From Cycloclasticus sp. 46_120_T64 (GTDB taxonomy: Bacteria > Pseudomonadota > Gammaproteobacteria > Methylococcales > Cycloclasticaceae), in NCBI GenBank assembly GCA_002162695.1, contig MAAM01000012.1, positions 49,411 through 113,410 on the forward strand: 64,000 nucleotides of DNA, written 5' to 3'. The position numbers were made by a program, and so were the translations under genes. Positions within the stretch are counted from its first letter, which is position 1. Each line of letters starts with the position of its first letter. The notes under the pieces were generated by a model that saw only the letters and a list, made by a program, of their open reading frames with translations, was not told the origin of the DNA and searched no databases. Positions 18,741-29,935 of this stretch are shown in pieces.

Positions 18741-19087
18741 AGACTGGTCCCTGAGTTCTAGGAATATGCTGTTCGTGAAGAATTAGTATTACCAATGGTC
18801 AAAGCGCTAGGGCAGCAAGCTACGGATGATTCACGAGTGGTTCGAAGCCGCAGTTTAATTAATTCACCTGTTGTTCTCGGTTCAAAGCAGCGTAAAGTTT
18901 TTATAGTTCCAGGCTACTTCTTTCCGCAGGAAAAATATATTGGGTTTTAGCTGTAAAAACACTATTTAATGCCAATAAGTCAAATGGAGTAGATTCGATT
19001 TATTTTAGACGCCGTTAAAGGTTTTGCATTAAGAGCGTACGGGGAGTATTGTTTTTTGCACGATATCCGGAAAAGGAGGGTTAGACG

Positions 19088-20191
19088 ATGAGTATTTCAG
19101 CGTTTAGGTTCAATGCAACCATACTGTTGCTCAGTATCTGCTTTTTTTGTACGGCTGCGGTGCAGGCAAAAACGACGGGTAAGATGGACGTTAAGCCAGG
19201 GATATATAAACTCAAGTCTGGTAGCAAATTACCTACGAAGGGTCCTGTTGTTCGTATTTATACGGAGGGTGCGAGTACTAAATACAGTCATGTTGGCGAT
19301 ACGCATAAGACCCGTCCGGTGCTAGTGAAATATACCGCTTCATGTTCCAACAAGGGCAAGCTTTCCGGCGGTGATGTTTCTATCGGCGATGAAAAAGTAG
19401 GCATAGGCAGTGGTGGTTTCAGTAGCAAGTCGGTATGGGTCAATGTGCCTTACAGCATGATTGCAACGATTAAACCAGTGGAACGTTGTAATGAACATGC
19501 CAAAACCCTGAGCCTGCAGCAGGACAAACCACTCGAGAAAATTGTGCAAAAGGGTTTTGTCATGAAGATACCGAATGTGCTGAAGGCCAAGGGTGTTGCA
19601 TTTTGCACGGCGGCAGGCTTAGGTAAGGGTGATGTTGCAGGCGACACCACCGGTGGTTTAGGTGTTTTCCTTGATTGCGCCGGCAACCCAAAGGCGCGTG
19701 CCCCACGAGGAACTACCGGTACTAGTAAACCGAAACCAAAAGACCCCGGCAAGACAAGTCAGATATTCAAATCAGCCAAATTGCTAACCAAGATGCCCAG
19801 TTATATTGGCAAATGCCCAGTGGGGATGAAATACACAGGTAGTATTAGGGTTACAGGGAAGGGTAAGGTTGAGTACCAAATAATTGGTGATGGAGGTTAC
19901 AAAACACCGGTGAAAATAATGCAATTTGCTAAGGCCGGCTCGAAGGTATTTCAATGGACGCGGATGGTCAGGCAAGCTGATCATGGTAAAACACTGGTTA
20001 TGCAAGGGAGGACGTCAGACCCTAAGCTGATTAAGGGCTGGATGCAACTGAAGGTGATTTACAAGGTCCGTAATAACCTCGCTTCAGCAAAAAAATCTTG
20101 GAAATCCAAACGGCAGAATTTCAGCGTTAAGTGTGGATCTGCCACGCTTTCGAGAGTGCGTATCTTGCCAAATAAGCCCGAAAACCGCTAG
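19088..20191 (+). CDS. Secreted hypothetical protein
   Basis: Signal peptide, 367 aa, no recognised family. Confidence 0.6.
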   Translation: MSISAFRFNATILLLSICFFCTAAVQAKTTGKMDVKPGIYKLKSGSKLPTKGPVVRIYTEGASTKYSHVGDTHKTRPVLVKYTASCSNKGKLSGGDVSIGDEKVGIGSGGFSSKSVWVNVPYSMIATIKPVERCNEHAKTLSLQQDKPLEKIVQKGFVMKIPNVLKAKGVAFCTAAGLGKGDVAGDTTGGLGVFLDCAGNPKARAPRGTTGTSKPKPKDPGKTSQIFKSAKLLTKMPSYIGKCPVGMKYTGSIRVTGKGKVEYQIIGDGGYKTPVKIMQFAKAGSKVFQWTRMVRQADHGKTLVMQGRTSDPKLIKGWMQLKVIYKVRNNLASAKKSWKSKRQNFSVKCGSATLSRVRILPNKPENR

Positions 20192-20403
20192 TTCTCCAAT
20201 AATAGAGTGAGGGCTTGGCAACCGCTTTAAGACAAAAGCATCATTAAAAGGAATGTATCGAAAGGCTTATCTTGTGGGAGTGGTGGTTTTATTGATAAAC
20301 TTAAACCGGTAAGTGGGCTGCTTCGATTTAAACCGCAAGGGCGGCCTGGAAAAGGAAACTAAGGGGGGCGGCCCATTAGAAATGGATAACAACGGAGTGG
20401 TAA

Positions 20404-21219
20404 ATGAAATTTTTGACGACAGCTTTATTGTCGCTAGTGGTAACGGTGTGTGTAGCAAAGGATCAAGGCTCACCGGCTGAGGTTTCCTTGCAAGGAGCAG
20501 AAACCTTGGTGTTTGTGCATGGCGCGCACTTAACCAAGGCGGCGTGGTCTGATGTAAGGGATGTGCTGCAAGCGGATGGTTTGCAAACGCTGGCGGTCGA
20601 TTTGCCAGGTCGGGGATCTACAGACAATGCCAATGCGATTACCTTAGAGTATTCTGCTCTAGCGCTATGTTCGGCAATAAAAAAGATAGCCGGGCCGATT
20701 GTTTTTGTTGCTCATAGTCAAGGTGGGGCGGTGGTTAACCAGTCATTGTCATTGTGCCCTAGAGATAACATTAAGAGTATTGTTTATCTGGCTGCGGTAG
20801 CTCCGTTAAATGGAGAAAAGCCATTTTCATTGCTGAGTCAGGCCGACGAAAGTAATTACTTTAAAGTGGTTCGTTATGACGAACCATCAGGGTGGATGCT
20901 GCTGACTGATAAGGAATTATTTGTTAGCATATTTAGTAATTCGGCGTCGCCAAAGGTTAAGCAAACCATTATGGCGCAAGCGGTTAATGAACCCGCCATT
21001 ATTGCCGAGGGTGTGATTAAGCTTAGGGCAGAGTACTTTGCCTCGCTCGATAAGTTCTATATTTATACGGTAGCAGATCAAGTCATTTCTTTGGCATCGC
21101 AACAAGCTATCGCTGCTACTATTAAACCCAAGAAAGAGCTGGTTTTAGAGAGTGGTCACTTGCCGATGATTTCGAGTCCGATTCGACTCGCGGCTGCTAT
21201 CCAGTCATTATTAAATTGA
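20404..21219 (+). CDS. Secreted alpha/beta hydrolase
   Basis: 'ETLVFVHGAHLTKAAWSDV...VAHSQGGAVV' with GxSxG-like AHSQGG nucleophile elbow and C-terminal SGH. Confidence 0.85.
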   Translation: MKFLTTALLSLVVTVCVAKDQGSPAEVSLQGAETLVFVHGAHLTKAAWSDVRDVLQADGLQTLAVDLPGRGSTDNANAITLEYSALALCSAIKKIAGPIVFVAHSQGGAVVNQSLSLCPRDNIKSIVYLAAVAPLNGEKPFSLLSQADESNYFKVVRYDEPSGWMLLTDKELFVSIFSNSASPKVKQTIMAQAVNEPAIIAEGVIKLRAEYFASLDKFYIYTVADQVISLASQQAIAATIKPKKELVLESGHLPMISSPIRLAAAIQSLLN

Positions 21220-21311
21220 GCTAAATAACCCGCGATGTCGCTTGCTTGAGCGCTGCTTTAGTAGCTTAATGGAACTAGGTATTAACACCCAGAGATCGAG
21301 GTGATAACAGC

Positions 21312-21641
21312 ATGAGTAAGGCAAGCAAGATTACGCAGGCTAATTTTTTTGTCGGTGAGCTAATTAAGCATCGCTTATTTGGTTACCGAGGGGTGGTGAT
21401 CGACGTGGATAGTCACTTTCAGTCAAGCGATGAATGGTATGACATGATGGCAAAGTCGCGCCCACCGAAAGATAGGCCTTGGTATCATGTGCTGGTAGAT
21501 GGCAGTGTTCATTCGACCTATGTTGCAGAGAGAAATTTATTGATGGATGAGGCGCTAGACGAGATTGATCACCCGATGCTGGAGGCTTTTTTCTCTGATT
21601 TTAGCAATGGCCGTTATTTGCGTATTGAAGCGGATAATTAG
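21312..21641 (+). CDS. hspQ: HspQ-like (YccV) protein
   Basis: 'FFVGELIKHRLFGYRGVVIDVDSHFQSSDEWYDMMAKSRPPKDRPWYHVLVDG' typical of HspQ. Confidence 0.85.
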   Translation: MSKASKITQANFFVGELIKHRLFGYRGVVIDVDSHFQSSDEWYDMMAKSRPPKDRPWYHVLVDGSVHSTYVAERNLLMDEALDEIDHPMLEAFFSDFSNGRYLRIEADN

Positions 21642-21732
21642 TCGTTAGTTGAGGTAGAGTAGCCGACCTGATGCGCTGGTTTTTCTTCTTATTGCTGACT
21701 ATAGGAAAGCGCACAATCTCTGGAGTTATCTT

Positions 21733-22134
21733 ATGAAACAAATTCGTGGCATTAATCACGTGGGTATTCGGGTAAGCGACTTGGCGCAGGCCCGTGAGTT
21801 TTATCAACAACTGGGTTTCGAGTTTATCGTTGGGCCGATTGGCCCAGAACCGGTGGCGATTATGGAGCACCCATCGGGGGTTAACATCAATTTCATCCTT
21901 AATGCGGATGCTAGCCTGAACGGAAATATTTTGATGGATGTTGCCGAAAAACACGCGGGTTATACCCATATGGCACTGGATGTAACGGATATCGCAGCCG
22001 TTGAAGCATCACTTAAGGCGTTAGCTATCCAGATTACTGGGGGCCCTATAACGTTACCGGATGGTGCGATGATGTTATTTATTCGTGATCAAGATAGTAA
22101 TGTGATCGAGTTTCACCAGAGTGCCGTAAGGTGA
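21733..22134 (+). CDS. VOC (glyoxalase/bleomycin-resistance fold) protein
   Basis: 'INHVGIRVSDLAQAREFYQQLGFEFI...GYTHMALDVTDI...FIRDQDSNVIEFHQ'. Confidence 0.85.
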   Translation: MKQIRGINHVGIRVSDLAQAREFYQQLGFEFIVGPIGPEPVAIMEHPSGVNINFILNADASLNGNILMDVAEKHAGYTHMALDVTDIAAVEASLKALAIQITGGPITLPDGAMMLFIRDQDSNVIEFHQSAVR

Positions 22135-22199
22135 GGGTTAGGTGGGTACTGCAAGTTGCTCAAGCAGCGTTTATCGATGGAATATTTGTAGGCTAAGTC

Positions 22200-22679
22200 A
22201 TGGCAGTCGAAATTGAACGAAAATTTTTGGTAGATTTTTCAAACATCGTTTTGCCGGGTAACGGGGTGTTAATCAAGCAGGGATATTTACCGCTGGCGAG
22301 CGAGACGAAAACCGTGGTGCGAGTTCGGATAAAAGCAGAAAGCGCATATTTAACGGTCAAGGGCGCGAATGTAGGTGTTAGTCGGGCGGAGTTTGAATAC
22401 CAAATTCCACTAGCCGATGCCGAAGAGATGCTGGCAAACCTATGTGATAAACCACTTGTCGAGAAAACGCGTTACGAACTAATGGTCGAGGGGCATTGCT
22501 GGGAGTTGGATGTGTTTGTCGGTGATAACGAGGGTTTGGTTGTTGCTGAGGTAGAGTTAGCTGCGGAAACTGAGTCGTTTGTCTTACCGTCGTGGGTGGA
22601 TAAAGAGGTGACAGGCGATCCTCGTTACTATAATTCAAGCTTATTGGCGCTACCTTATAAATTATGGGCTAAGGCTTAA
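22200..22679 (+). CDS. CYTH-domain protein
   Basis: N-terminal 'MAVEIERKFLVD' (ExExK) signature. Confidence 0.9.
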   Translation: MAVEIERKFLVDFSNIVLPGNGVLIKQGYLPLASETKTVVRVRIKAESAYLTVKGANVGVSRAEFEYQIPLADAEEMLANLCDKPLVEKTRYELMVEGHCWELDVFVGDNEGLVVAEVELAAETESFVLPSWVDKEVTGDPRYYNSSLLALPYKLWAKA

Positions 22680-22689
22680 GCCGTTGTTA

Positions 22690-23496
22690 TTACTCGGCGT
22701 CTAGGTCAACGACTTTAAGCCAAATACCGTGGTTCTTTTGCGCTGTTTGATGGTGCTTGCCGAGTATCCTCGATGAGGATAAGTGACCCTGTTCATTGAT
22801 GCCGGATAATTTTATCCAGCTATTCAACCGCCCACGAATGATGCTCGATACACGGGAAAACTCCGTTGCGTTGGCTTGGCCCGCTAAGGGCCGCTGATAC
22901 CAAGGGGATATTTCTAAAATAACGGCACCATGGCTGAGCCGTGGAGTGACATAAAACCCACTGGAGCTTTCTATATACTCGCTAGTACTGGAAATATGTA
23001 GGCTGTTAGCGTGTTGGCTGATCTGAAGGTTTTTGCTCGGCCTGCTTATGCCGCTGCTGATATGCGCGGTATGGCCGTCTAATACTTGAATACTTTGCTG
23101 CTGATTGTCGTTTGAGTGTTTGCTGGTCGTGTAGACCTTCAGTGAACCCTGATAGCTACGTTGAACGCCGGAGCCGATGTGCAGCTGTTGATTGAGCTCA
23201 TACCCCTCCTGCTGTTGTTGGAAACGGCCATCTCGGTTCACATAAATGCGCAAGCGGTGACTGGCCACGTCTAGTTTATTGATGAGCGCCTTAAGCTCGA
23301 CAATATTGTCGGGGTTGATGCGTAGAATAAGTTCGTTATGTGCCGCTATGACGGTTTCACCTGATTGCAAAAAAGGCTGAATACTCGGGATAATATTGGC
23401 TGGGGTTTGATGTTTGAGTGGGTGAAAGATTAACTCAGCGTAGGTTAGGCTGGATAGTAGTGATAATACGCAGGCCGTTAAAAACGTTAGTTTCAT
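22690..23496 (-). CDS. Secreted protein resembling a secretin N-domain
   Basis: Signal peptide; 'LKHQTPANIIPSIQPFLQSGETVIAAHNELILRINPDNIVELKALINKLDV' is like a secretin N1/N2 repeat, but no secretin pore domain follows. Confidence 0.55.
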   Translation of the reverse strand: MKLTFLTACVLSLLSSLTYAELIFHPLKHQTPANIIPSIQPFLQSGETVIAAHNELILRINPDNIVELKALINKLDVASHRLRIYVNRDGRFQQQQEGYELNQQLHIGSGVQRSYQGSLKVYTTSKHSNDNQQQSIQVLDGHTAHISSGISRPSKNLQISQHANSLHISSTSEYIESSSGFYVTPRLSHGAVILEISPWYQRPLAGQANATEFSRVSSIIRGRLNSWIKLSGINEQGHLSSSRILGKHHQTAQKNHGIWLKVVDLDAE

Positions 23497-24011
23497 AATA
23501 ATACCGAACGTAACTCTGGATCGGCTTCACTGCGCAGCCATACATCGTGAAAAAACGACAAAAATTGTGCATTATGCCCCGCATCGGCAAAGTTACAAAT
23601 GCCGTTATAGTGTTGATGATTAGGTAATTGAAAATACGCGCTTTTATCAATGCAGACAAAATCATCGTCACGCGGCGGGGTGTCGGAGGATATTTTCTTG
23701 AAGAATATACTGCTTGAAAGCTTATGCGATAAGCCGAGTAAGCGATGCGATATCCTGCTTATTGCTTGGCTATCGTTCACGAGAATGTTGATTTTAGTGC
23801 GGTGGTGCTTTAAACAAAACTTTTCACAGGCCTCAATGACAGCAGCGGTGTTGAAAATAGCTGGGCATAATATATGGCTATAGATGTTGAGTTCGCTGGT
23901 CGCTTGTTCGATCAGCCGTACCAAGGCTTGGATGTCCTGTGGGTAGGAGTTTAGCTGGAAGGTGGTGGTAGTTTCCCTAAAAATAGCATTTTCTAACGGA
24001 TCTGTAGACAT
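23493..24011 (-). CDS. DUF7931-like protein
   Basis: 172 aa, PLD-like pattern, overlaps the downstream gene by 4 nt. Confidence 0.45.
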   Translation of the reverse strand: MSTDPLENAIFRETTTTFQLNSYPQDIQALVRLIEQATSELNIYSHILCPAIFNTAAVIEACEKFCLKHHRTKINILVNDSQAISRISHRLLGLSHKLSSSIFFKKISSDTPPRDDDFVCIDKSAYFQLPNHQHYNGICNFADAGHNAQFLSFFHDVWLRSEADPELRSVLL

Positions 24012-24076
24012 GGAATGAATACCCCTAACAACGTTTATGCTGGTTCTCTTATGCTAAAGATTAATGGTTTAAAATG

Positions 24077-24105
24077 CAAAAAAAACCGAATCAAAAGATT
24101 CGGTT
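24077..24105 (-). terminator. Rho-independent terminator for purB
   Basis: Hairpin AACCGAATC-AAAA-GATTCGGTT with T-run on the minus strand. Confidence 0.75.
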
Positions 24106-24235
24106 AAGAATGCAAGTTTAAGGTCCATAAAAGGGGGAGAGGAGAGCATGAACCTTCAAACCGCCTTGCATTGGAGAAAAGTATGGCAGTTCATGCTGAA
24201 CAAAACATGAACTGCATCACACTTTAAGTTGTTGC

Positions 24236-25603
<1,368 letters not shown>

Positions 25604-25617
25604 TTATGAAGTTTTAT

Positions 25618-26715
25618 TTAATTAGTGTTTGAAGAGGTTGAATCTATTATACCGCCACCCAGGCAAATATCCTGATGATAAAAAACCACTGATTGGCCGG
25701 GCGTTACCGCGCGCTGGGGTTGGTCAAAGGTCACCGTGCAGCTACCATCGTCGAGTAGTTTGATTTGGCACGCTTGGTCTTTTTGCCGATAGCGAGTTTT
25801 AGCGGTGCAGCGGAAGCCGTCAGCAACGGCTTCTCCACTGGCCCAGCTGAGTTGAGAGGCCTGTAATATGTCGCTTTGCATCATGGGGTGGTCGTGACCT
25901 TGTGCGGCAATCAAAATGTTATTGATTAGGTCTTTTTTGATGACGTACCAAGGTTCTTCAGCGGCTGTTTTGATGCCGCCGATGCCGAGGCCTTGGCGCT
26001 GACCTAGGGTGTAATACATTAACCCTTGGTGTTGACCAATCACGTCACCTTCAGGGGTTTGAATTTCACCTGGTTGCGCGGGTAGGTATTGCTGTAGGAA
26101 GTCTTTGAATTTACGTTCGCCGATGAAGCAGATGCCGGTGCTGTCTTTTTTACGGCTGTTGATAAACCCAGCTTTCTGCGCGAGTTCACGCACCGCGGGT
26201 TTTTCCATATCCCCAATGGGGAATAAGGAGCGGCTTAGCTGCGCTTGACCTAGGGTGTAAAGAAAGTAGCTCTGGTCTTTATTACTATCTAAGCCACGCA
26301 GCAGTTGAAACTTATCACCATGCAGCGCTATTTGTGTGTAGTGTCCGGTCGCAATGTAATCCGCGCCGAGATCGGTGGCGTAGTCTAAAAAGGCTTTAAA
26401 TTTAATTTCCCGGTTACATAAAATGTCGGGGTTCGGGGTGCGGCCTGCAGCGTACTCTTTGAGGAAATCCTCGAAGACGTTATCCCAATACTCGGTGGCA
26501 AAATTAACCGTTTTCAAGCTGATGCCTAGTTTGTCACAAACCTGTTGTGCGTCATCGAGATCTTCCTTCGCGGTGCAGTATTCACTGCCATCATCTTCGT
26601 CCCAGTTTTTCATGAATAAACCGGTGACTTGGTGCCCTTGTTCAAGCAGTTTAAGAGCGGCAACAGAGGAATCTACACCGCCGGACATGCCGATCATTAT
26701 TTTTTTATTTGACAT
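25618..26715 (-). CDS. mnmA: tRNA 2-thiouridine(34) synthase
   Basis: '[37 protein letters not shown]' PP-loop. Confidence 0.97.
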   Translation of the reverse strand: MSNKKIMIGMSGGVDSSVAALKLLEQGHQVTGLFMKNWDEDDGSEYCTAKEDLDDAQQVCDKLGISLKTVNFATEYWDNVFEDFLKEYAAGRTPNPDILCNREIKFKAFLDYATDLGADYIATGHYTQIALHGDKFQLLRGLDSNKDQSYFLYTLGQAQLSRSLFPIGDMEKPAVRELAQKAGFINSRKKDSTGICFIGERKFKDFLQQYLPAQPGEIQTPEGDVIGQHQGLMYYTLGQRQGLGIGGIKTAAEEPWYVIKKDLINNILIAAQGHDHPMMQSDILQASQLSWASGEAVADGFRCTAKTRYRQKDQACQIKLLDDGSCTVTFDQPQRAVTPGQSVVFYHQDICLGGGIIDSTSSNTN

Positions 26716-26737
26716 TTAAATCAGTATGTTATGGTGA

Positions 26738-27187
26738 CTATTTAATGTTTGTTTTAATTAAATTTAGCGGATAGGTTTTACCCGCCAAAAAATCATCAAT
26801 GCTTTCGAGAATAATCGGGCCTCTTAAACGGTGTTGGTTTTCTAAAATATCGTCTCGGCTCATCCATAAGGCTCGTATGATGCCATCGTCGAGTTGAGTT
26901 TCAATACGTTGATCACACACCGTTCCTGAAAACGTCGTCCGGTAGTAAGTGGTCTGGTTTTCTTCGTTATGCCACAGGTAAGAGCCAATGAATGCACAAG
27001 GGGTGAACTGATAACCGGTTTCCTCTAGAGTTTCTCTAATAGCGGCGTCCTGCAGACCCTCATTAGGTTCTAAGTGCCCTGCGGGCTGATTGATCACGGG
27101 GCCATTGGCCGAGTGTTCTTCCACCATTAAGAATTTGCCTGATTGTTCAATAATGGCGGCAACAGTTACATTGGGTTTCCAAATCAT
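26738..27187 (-). CDS. NUDIX hydrolase, NudJ-like
   Basis: Nudix box 'GHLEPNEGLQDAAIRETLEETGY'; adjacent to mnmA. Confidence 0.9.
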   Translation of the reverse strand: MIWKPNVTVAAIIEQSGKFLMVEEHSANGPVINQPAGHLEPNEGLQDAAIRETLEETGYQFTPCAFIGSYLWHNEENQTTYYRTTFSGTVCDQRIETQLDDGIIRALWMSRDDILENQHRLRGPIILESIDDFLAGKTYPLNLIKTNIK

Positions 27188-27277
27188 GCTTTATTTATTG
27201 CTAGTGTGATGGTGGGCATTATAACTTAAATCCGCGATTCGGCGAATTGGAGTTATTTTTAGTCAACGCAGGCGGTG

Positions 27278-28192
27278 TTAAAACGAGGATTGAAAAAAAC
27301 TAGGGTCGATGAGTTCAATAAAATTCTTTGCTGGTAGTGATAACATACCTTTTCTTTTCATCGTAACACCGTAATAATAATCAGGAAAATATTTTGAAAG
27401 AGGTTTGGCGACGAGCTTTTCATTACCCGTTAACGAGACGCTGGTGACGATGGAAATACCGAGGCCAAGCTCAACGTATTTTTTAATAATCTCCCAGCTC
27501 CAAGCCTCTAGTGAGCCTTTGTAACGTAATTGGTGTTTTTGGAATACGTCCTCGACAATGCGCCAAGTGTTTAGGTGTTTAGGTGGCAGAATAAGGTCGT
27601 ACTGGGTGATATGGTGGAGGCTAATATCCTCGACTGCGGTGAGTGGGTGACCAAACGGCATAATCAATACGGGAACAAAACGATAGGCCTGTTTATATAG
27701 TATATCGGCGGGAACATCCGAGACGGGGCCAACCGCAAAATCTACCTCGCCGTTACGAATCGCTTCGATGCCCGACTTACCCGACACGTTGTGTAGACGA
27801 ATATGGATATTGGGGTAACGCTGCCTGAATTTTTCTACAATTTTGGGTAATAAATATAAAATACTGGCCTCGCCAGCGGCAATATTAATTTCGGCAGAGA
27901 CTTCCGGTTTATGCCGTGCGGCAAAGCGGGTGGGTAAGCTGTCCATTTGTTCAACCAGCGGTTGAGCCAGTTCTAATAATGTTTTACCCGCTTCGGTGAG
28001 GCTTATTTTGGGGCCGTTACGGGTGAATAAACGCGCCTTTAGTTCTTCTTCAAGACTTTGTATTTGCAGCGAAACGGAGGGTTGGCTCAGTTGCAATAAG
28101 TCGGCGGCCTTTGAGAAACCGCCCACTTTAGCGGCCATGCAAAATGACCTGAGTTGTTTATGTCGATTACTTTTTACGGCTGATTTACTCAT
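27278..28192 (-). CDS. LysR-family transcriptional regulator
   Basis: N-terminal HTH 'LRSFCMAAKVGGFSKAADLLQLSQPSVSLQIQSLEEELKARLFTR'; divergent from aceB. Confidence 0.92.
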   Translation of the reverse strand: MSKSAVKSNRHKQLRSFCMAAKVGGFSKAADLLQLSQPSVSLQIQSLEEELKARLFTRNGPKISLTEAGKTLLELAQPLVEQMDSLPTRFAARHKPEVSAEINIAAGEASILYLLPKIVEKFRQRYPNIHIRLHNVSGKSGIEAIRNGEVDFAVGPVSDVPADILYKQAYRFVPVLIMPFGHPLTAVEDISLHHITQYDLILPPKHLNTWRIVEDVFQKHQLRYKGSLEAWSWEIIKKYVELGLGISIVTSVSLTGNEKLVAKPLSKYFPDYYYGVTMKRKGMLSLPAKNFIELIDPSFFQSSF

Positions 28193-28317
28193 AAACGCAT
28201 TCTATCATTGTTTTTTTTAATGATAGAAATAGTTTTATTGGGATTGTGTGGGGGTAGATTATCTCTATAATGCGGTCGCACAAATACCCAATGACATCAA
28301 TTTTAGGAGATCTGATA

Positions 28318-29901
28318 ATGAAAAAATTGACCTTTACCGGCGACATGCTTGAAGAATACAAAAGCATTTATTCTGCAGAAGCAAATGCTTTTGTTGCTAC
28401 GCTAGCGGAAGAGTTTTCACCCCGTGTTGCGGCCTTGCTTGAAACACGAAAAGTCAAACAAGCTGAAATTGATGCGGGCGCATTACCCGATTTCCTAGCT
28501 GAAACTAAAGCTATCCGTGAAGGCGATTGGAACATTTTAGGGGTTCCAGAAGACCTACAGGATCGTCGTGTAGAAATCACTGGCCCAGTCGATCGTAAAA
28601 TGATCATCAATGCATTGAATGCGAATGTAAAAGTATTCATGGCCGATTTTGAAGACTCTTTGGCACCGACTTGGGACAAAGTAGCGCAAGGCCAAATCAA
28701 TATGCGTGATGCGGTTAATGGCACCATTACTCTAGACGACCCTAAGTCGGGCAAACACTACGAGCTAAACGAAGACCCAGCGGTATTGATTTGTCGTGCA
28801 CGTGGTTTACACCTACCAGAAAAGCACATTCAATTAGAAGGCGACAATATCCCTGGTGGTTTGATCGACTTCGCTTATTACTTCTTCCATAACTATAAAG
28901 CGTTATTGGCGAAAGGTTCAGGCCCTTATTTCTATATTCCTAAACTGCAATCACACCAAGAAGCTCGCTGGTGGGCGGATGTGATGGACAAGGCTGAAGA
29001 CTTAGTGGGTCTTGAGCGTGGCACGGTTAAAGCAACGGTTCTTATTGAAACCTTGCCGGCGGTGTTTGAAATGGAAGAAATTCTTCACGAATTCCGTGAT
29101 CACATCGTGGCGCTTAACTGTGGCCGTTGGGATTATATCTTCAGCTATATTAAAACGCTTAAAAACTACCCTGATCGTGTACTACCAGATCGCCAAGCAG
29201 TAACAATGAATAAGCCTTTTTTAAGTGCATACTCACGTTTATTGATTAAAACGTGTCACAAGCGTGGTGCTTTAGCGATGGGTGGTATGGCGGCCTTTAT
29301 TCCTGCTAAAGACCCTGAAGTGAATGCAGCGGTATTGAAAAAAGTGGTTGGTGATAAAACACTAGAAGCACAAAACGGCCACGATGGTACCTGGGTTGCT
29401 CACCCGGGACTTGCTGATACAGCGATGGGTGTATTAAACGAATATATTGGTGAAGGTAACCTAAACCAAATGAGGGTTACACGTGCTGATGATGCAGACG
29501 TAACGGCGGCAGAATTACTAGAGCCTTGTAAGGGTGATAGAACAGAAGACGGTATGCGTGCGAATATCCGCATCGCTGTGCAATATATTGAAGCTTGGAT
29601 TCAAGGTAACGGCTGTGTGCCAATTTATGGCTTGATGGAAGACGCGGCAACCGCTGAAATTTCACGTTCATCTATCTGGCAGTGGATTCATCACGGTAAA
29701 GAATTAAGTAACGGTAAAAAAATCACCGTTGAACTATTCCGTGAATTTATGGGCGAAGAGATGGATGTGATCAAAACAGAAGTGGGCGAGGAGCGTTTCA
29801 GCTCAGGCCGTTTTGATGAAGCCGCTAAAATTATGGACCGTTTTACTACCTCAGAAGAGCTGGTTGATTTCTTAACCGTCCCAGCTTACGAATATTTATA
29901 A
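28318..29901 (+). CDS. aceB: Malate synthase A
   Basis: 'DFEDSLAPTW...RGLHLPEKH...GRWDYIFSYIKT'; start at 28318 preceded by an AGGAG-like RBS. Confidence 0.95.
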   Translation: MKKLTFTGDMLEEYKSIYSAEANAFVATLAEEFSPRVAALLETRKVKQAEIDAGALPDFLAETKAIREGDWNILGVPEDLQDRRVEITGPVDRKMIINALNANVKVFMADFEDSLAPTWDKVAQGQINMRDAVNGTITLDDPKSGKHYELNEDPAVLICRARGLHLPEKHIQLEGDNIPGGLIDFAYYFFHNYKALLAKGSGPYFYIPKLQSHQEARWWADVMDKAEDLVGLERGTVKATVLIETLPAVFEMEEILHEFRDHIVALNCGRWDYIFSYIKTLKNYPDRVLPDRQAVTMNKPFLSAYSRLLIKTCHKRGALAMGGMAAFIPAKDPEVNAAVLKKVVGDKTLEAQNGHDGTWVAHPGLADTAMGVLNEYIGEGNLNQMRVTRADDADVTAAELLEPCKGDRTEDGMRANIRIAVQYIEAWIQGNGCVPIYGLMEDAATAEISRSSIWQWIHHGKELSNGKKITVELFREFMGEEMDVIKTEVGEERFSSGRFDEAAKIMDRFTTSEELVDFLTVPAYEYL

Positions 29902-29935
29902 ATTTTTAGTTTTACTAACCTTAATGGAGATTTAA

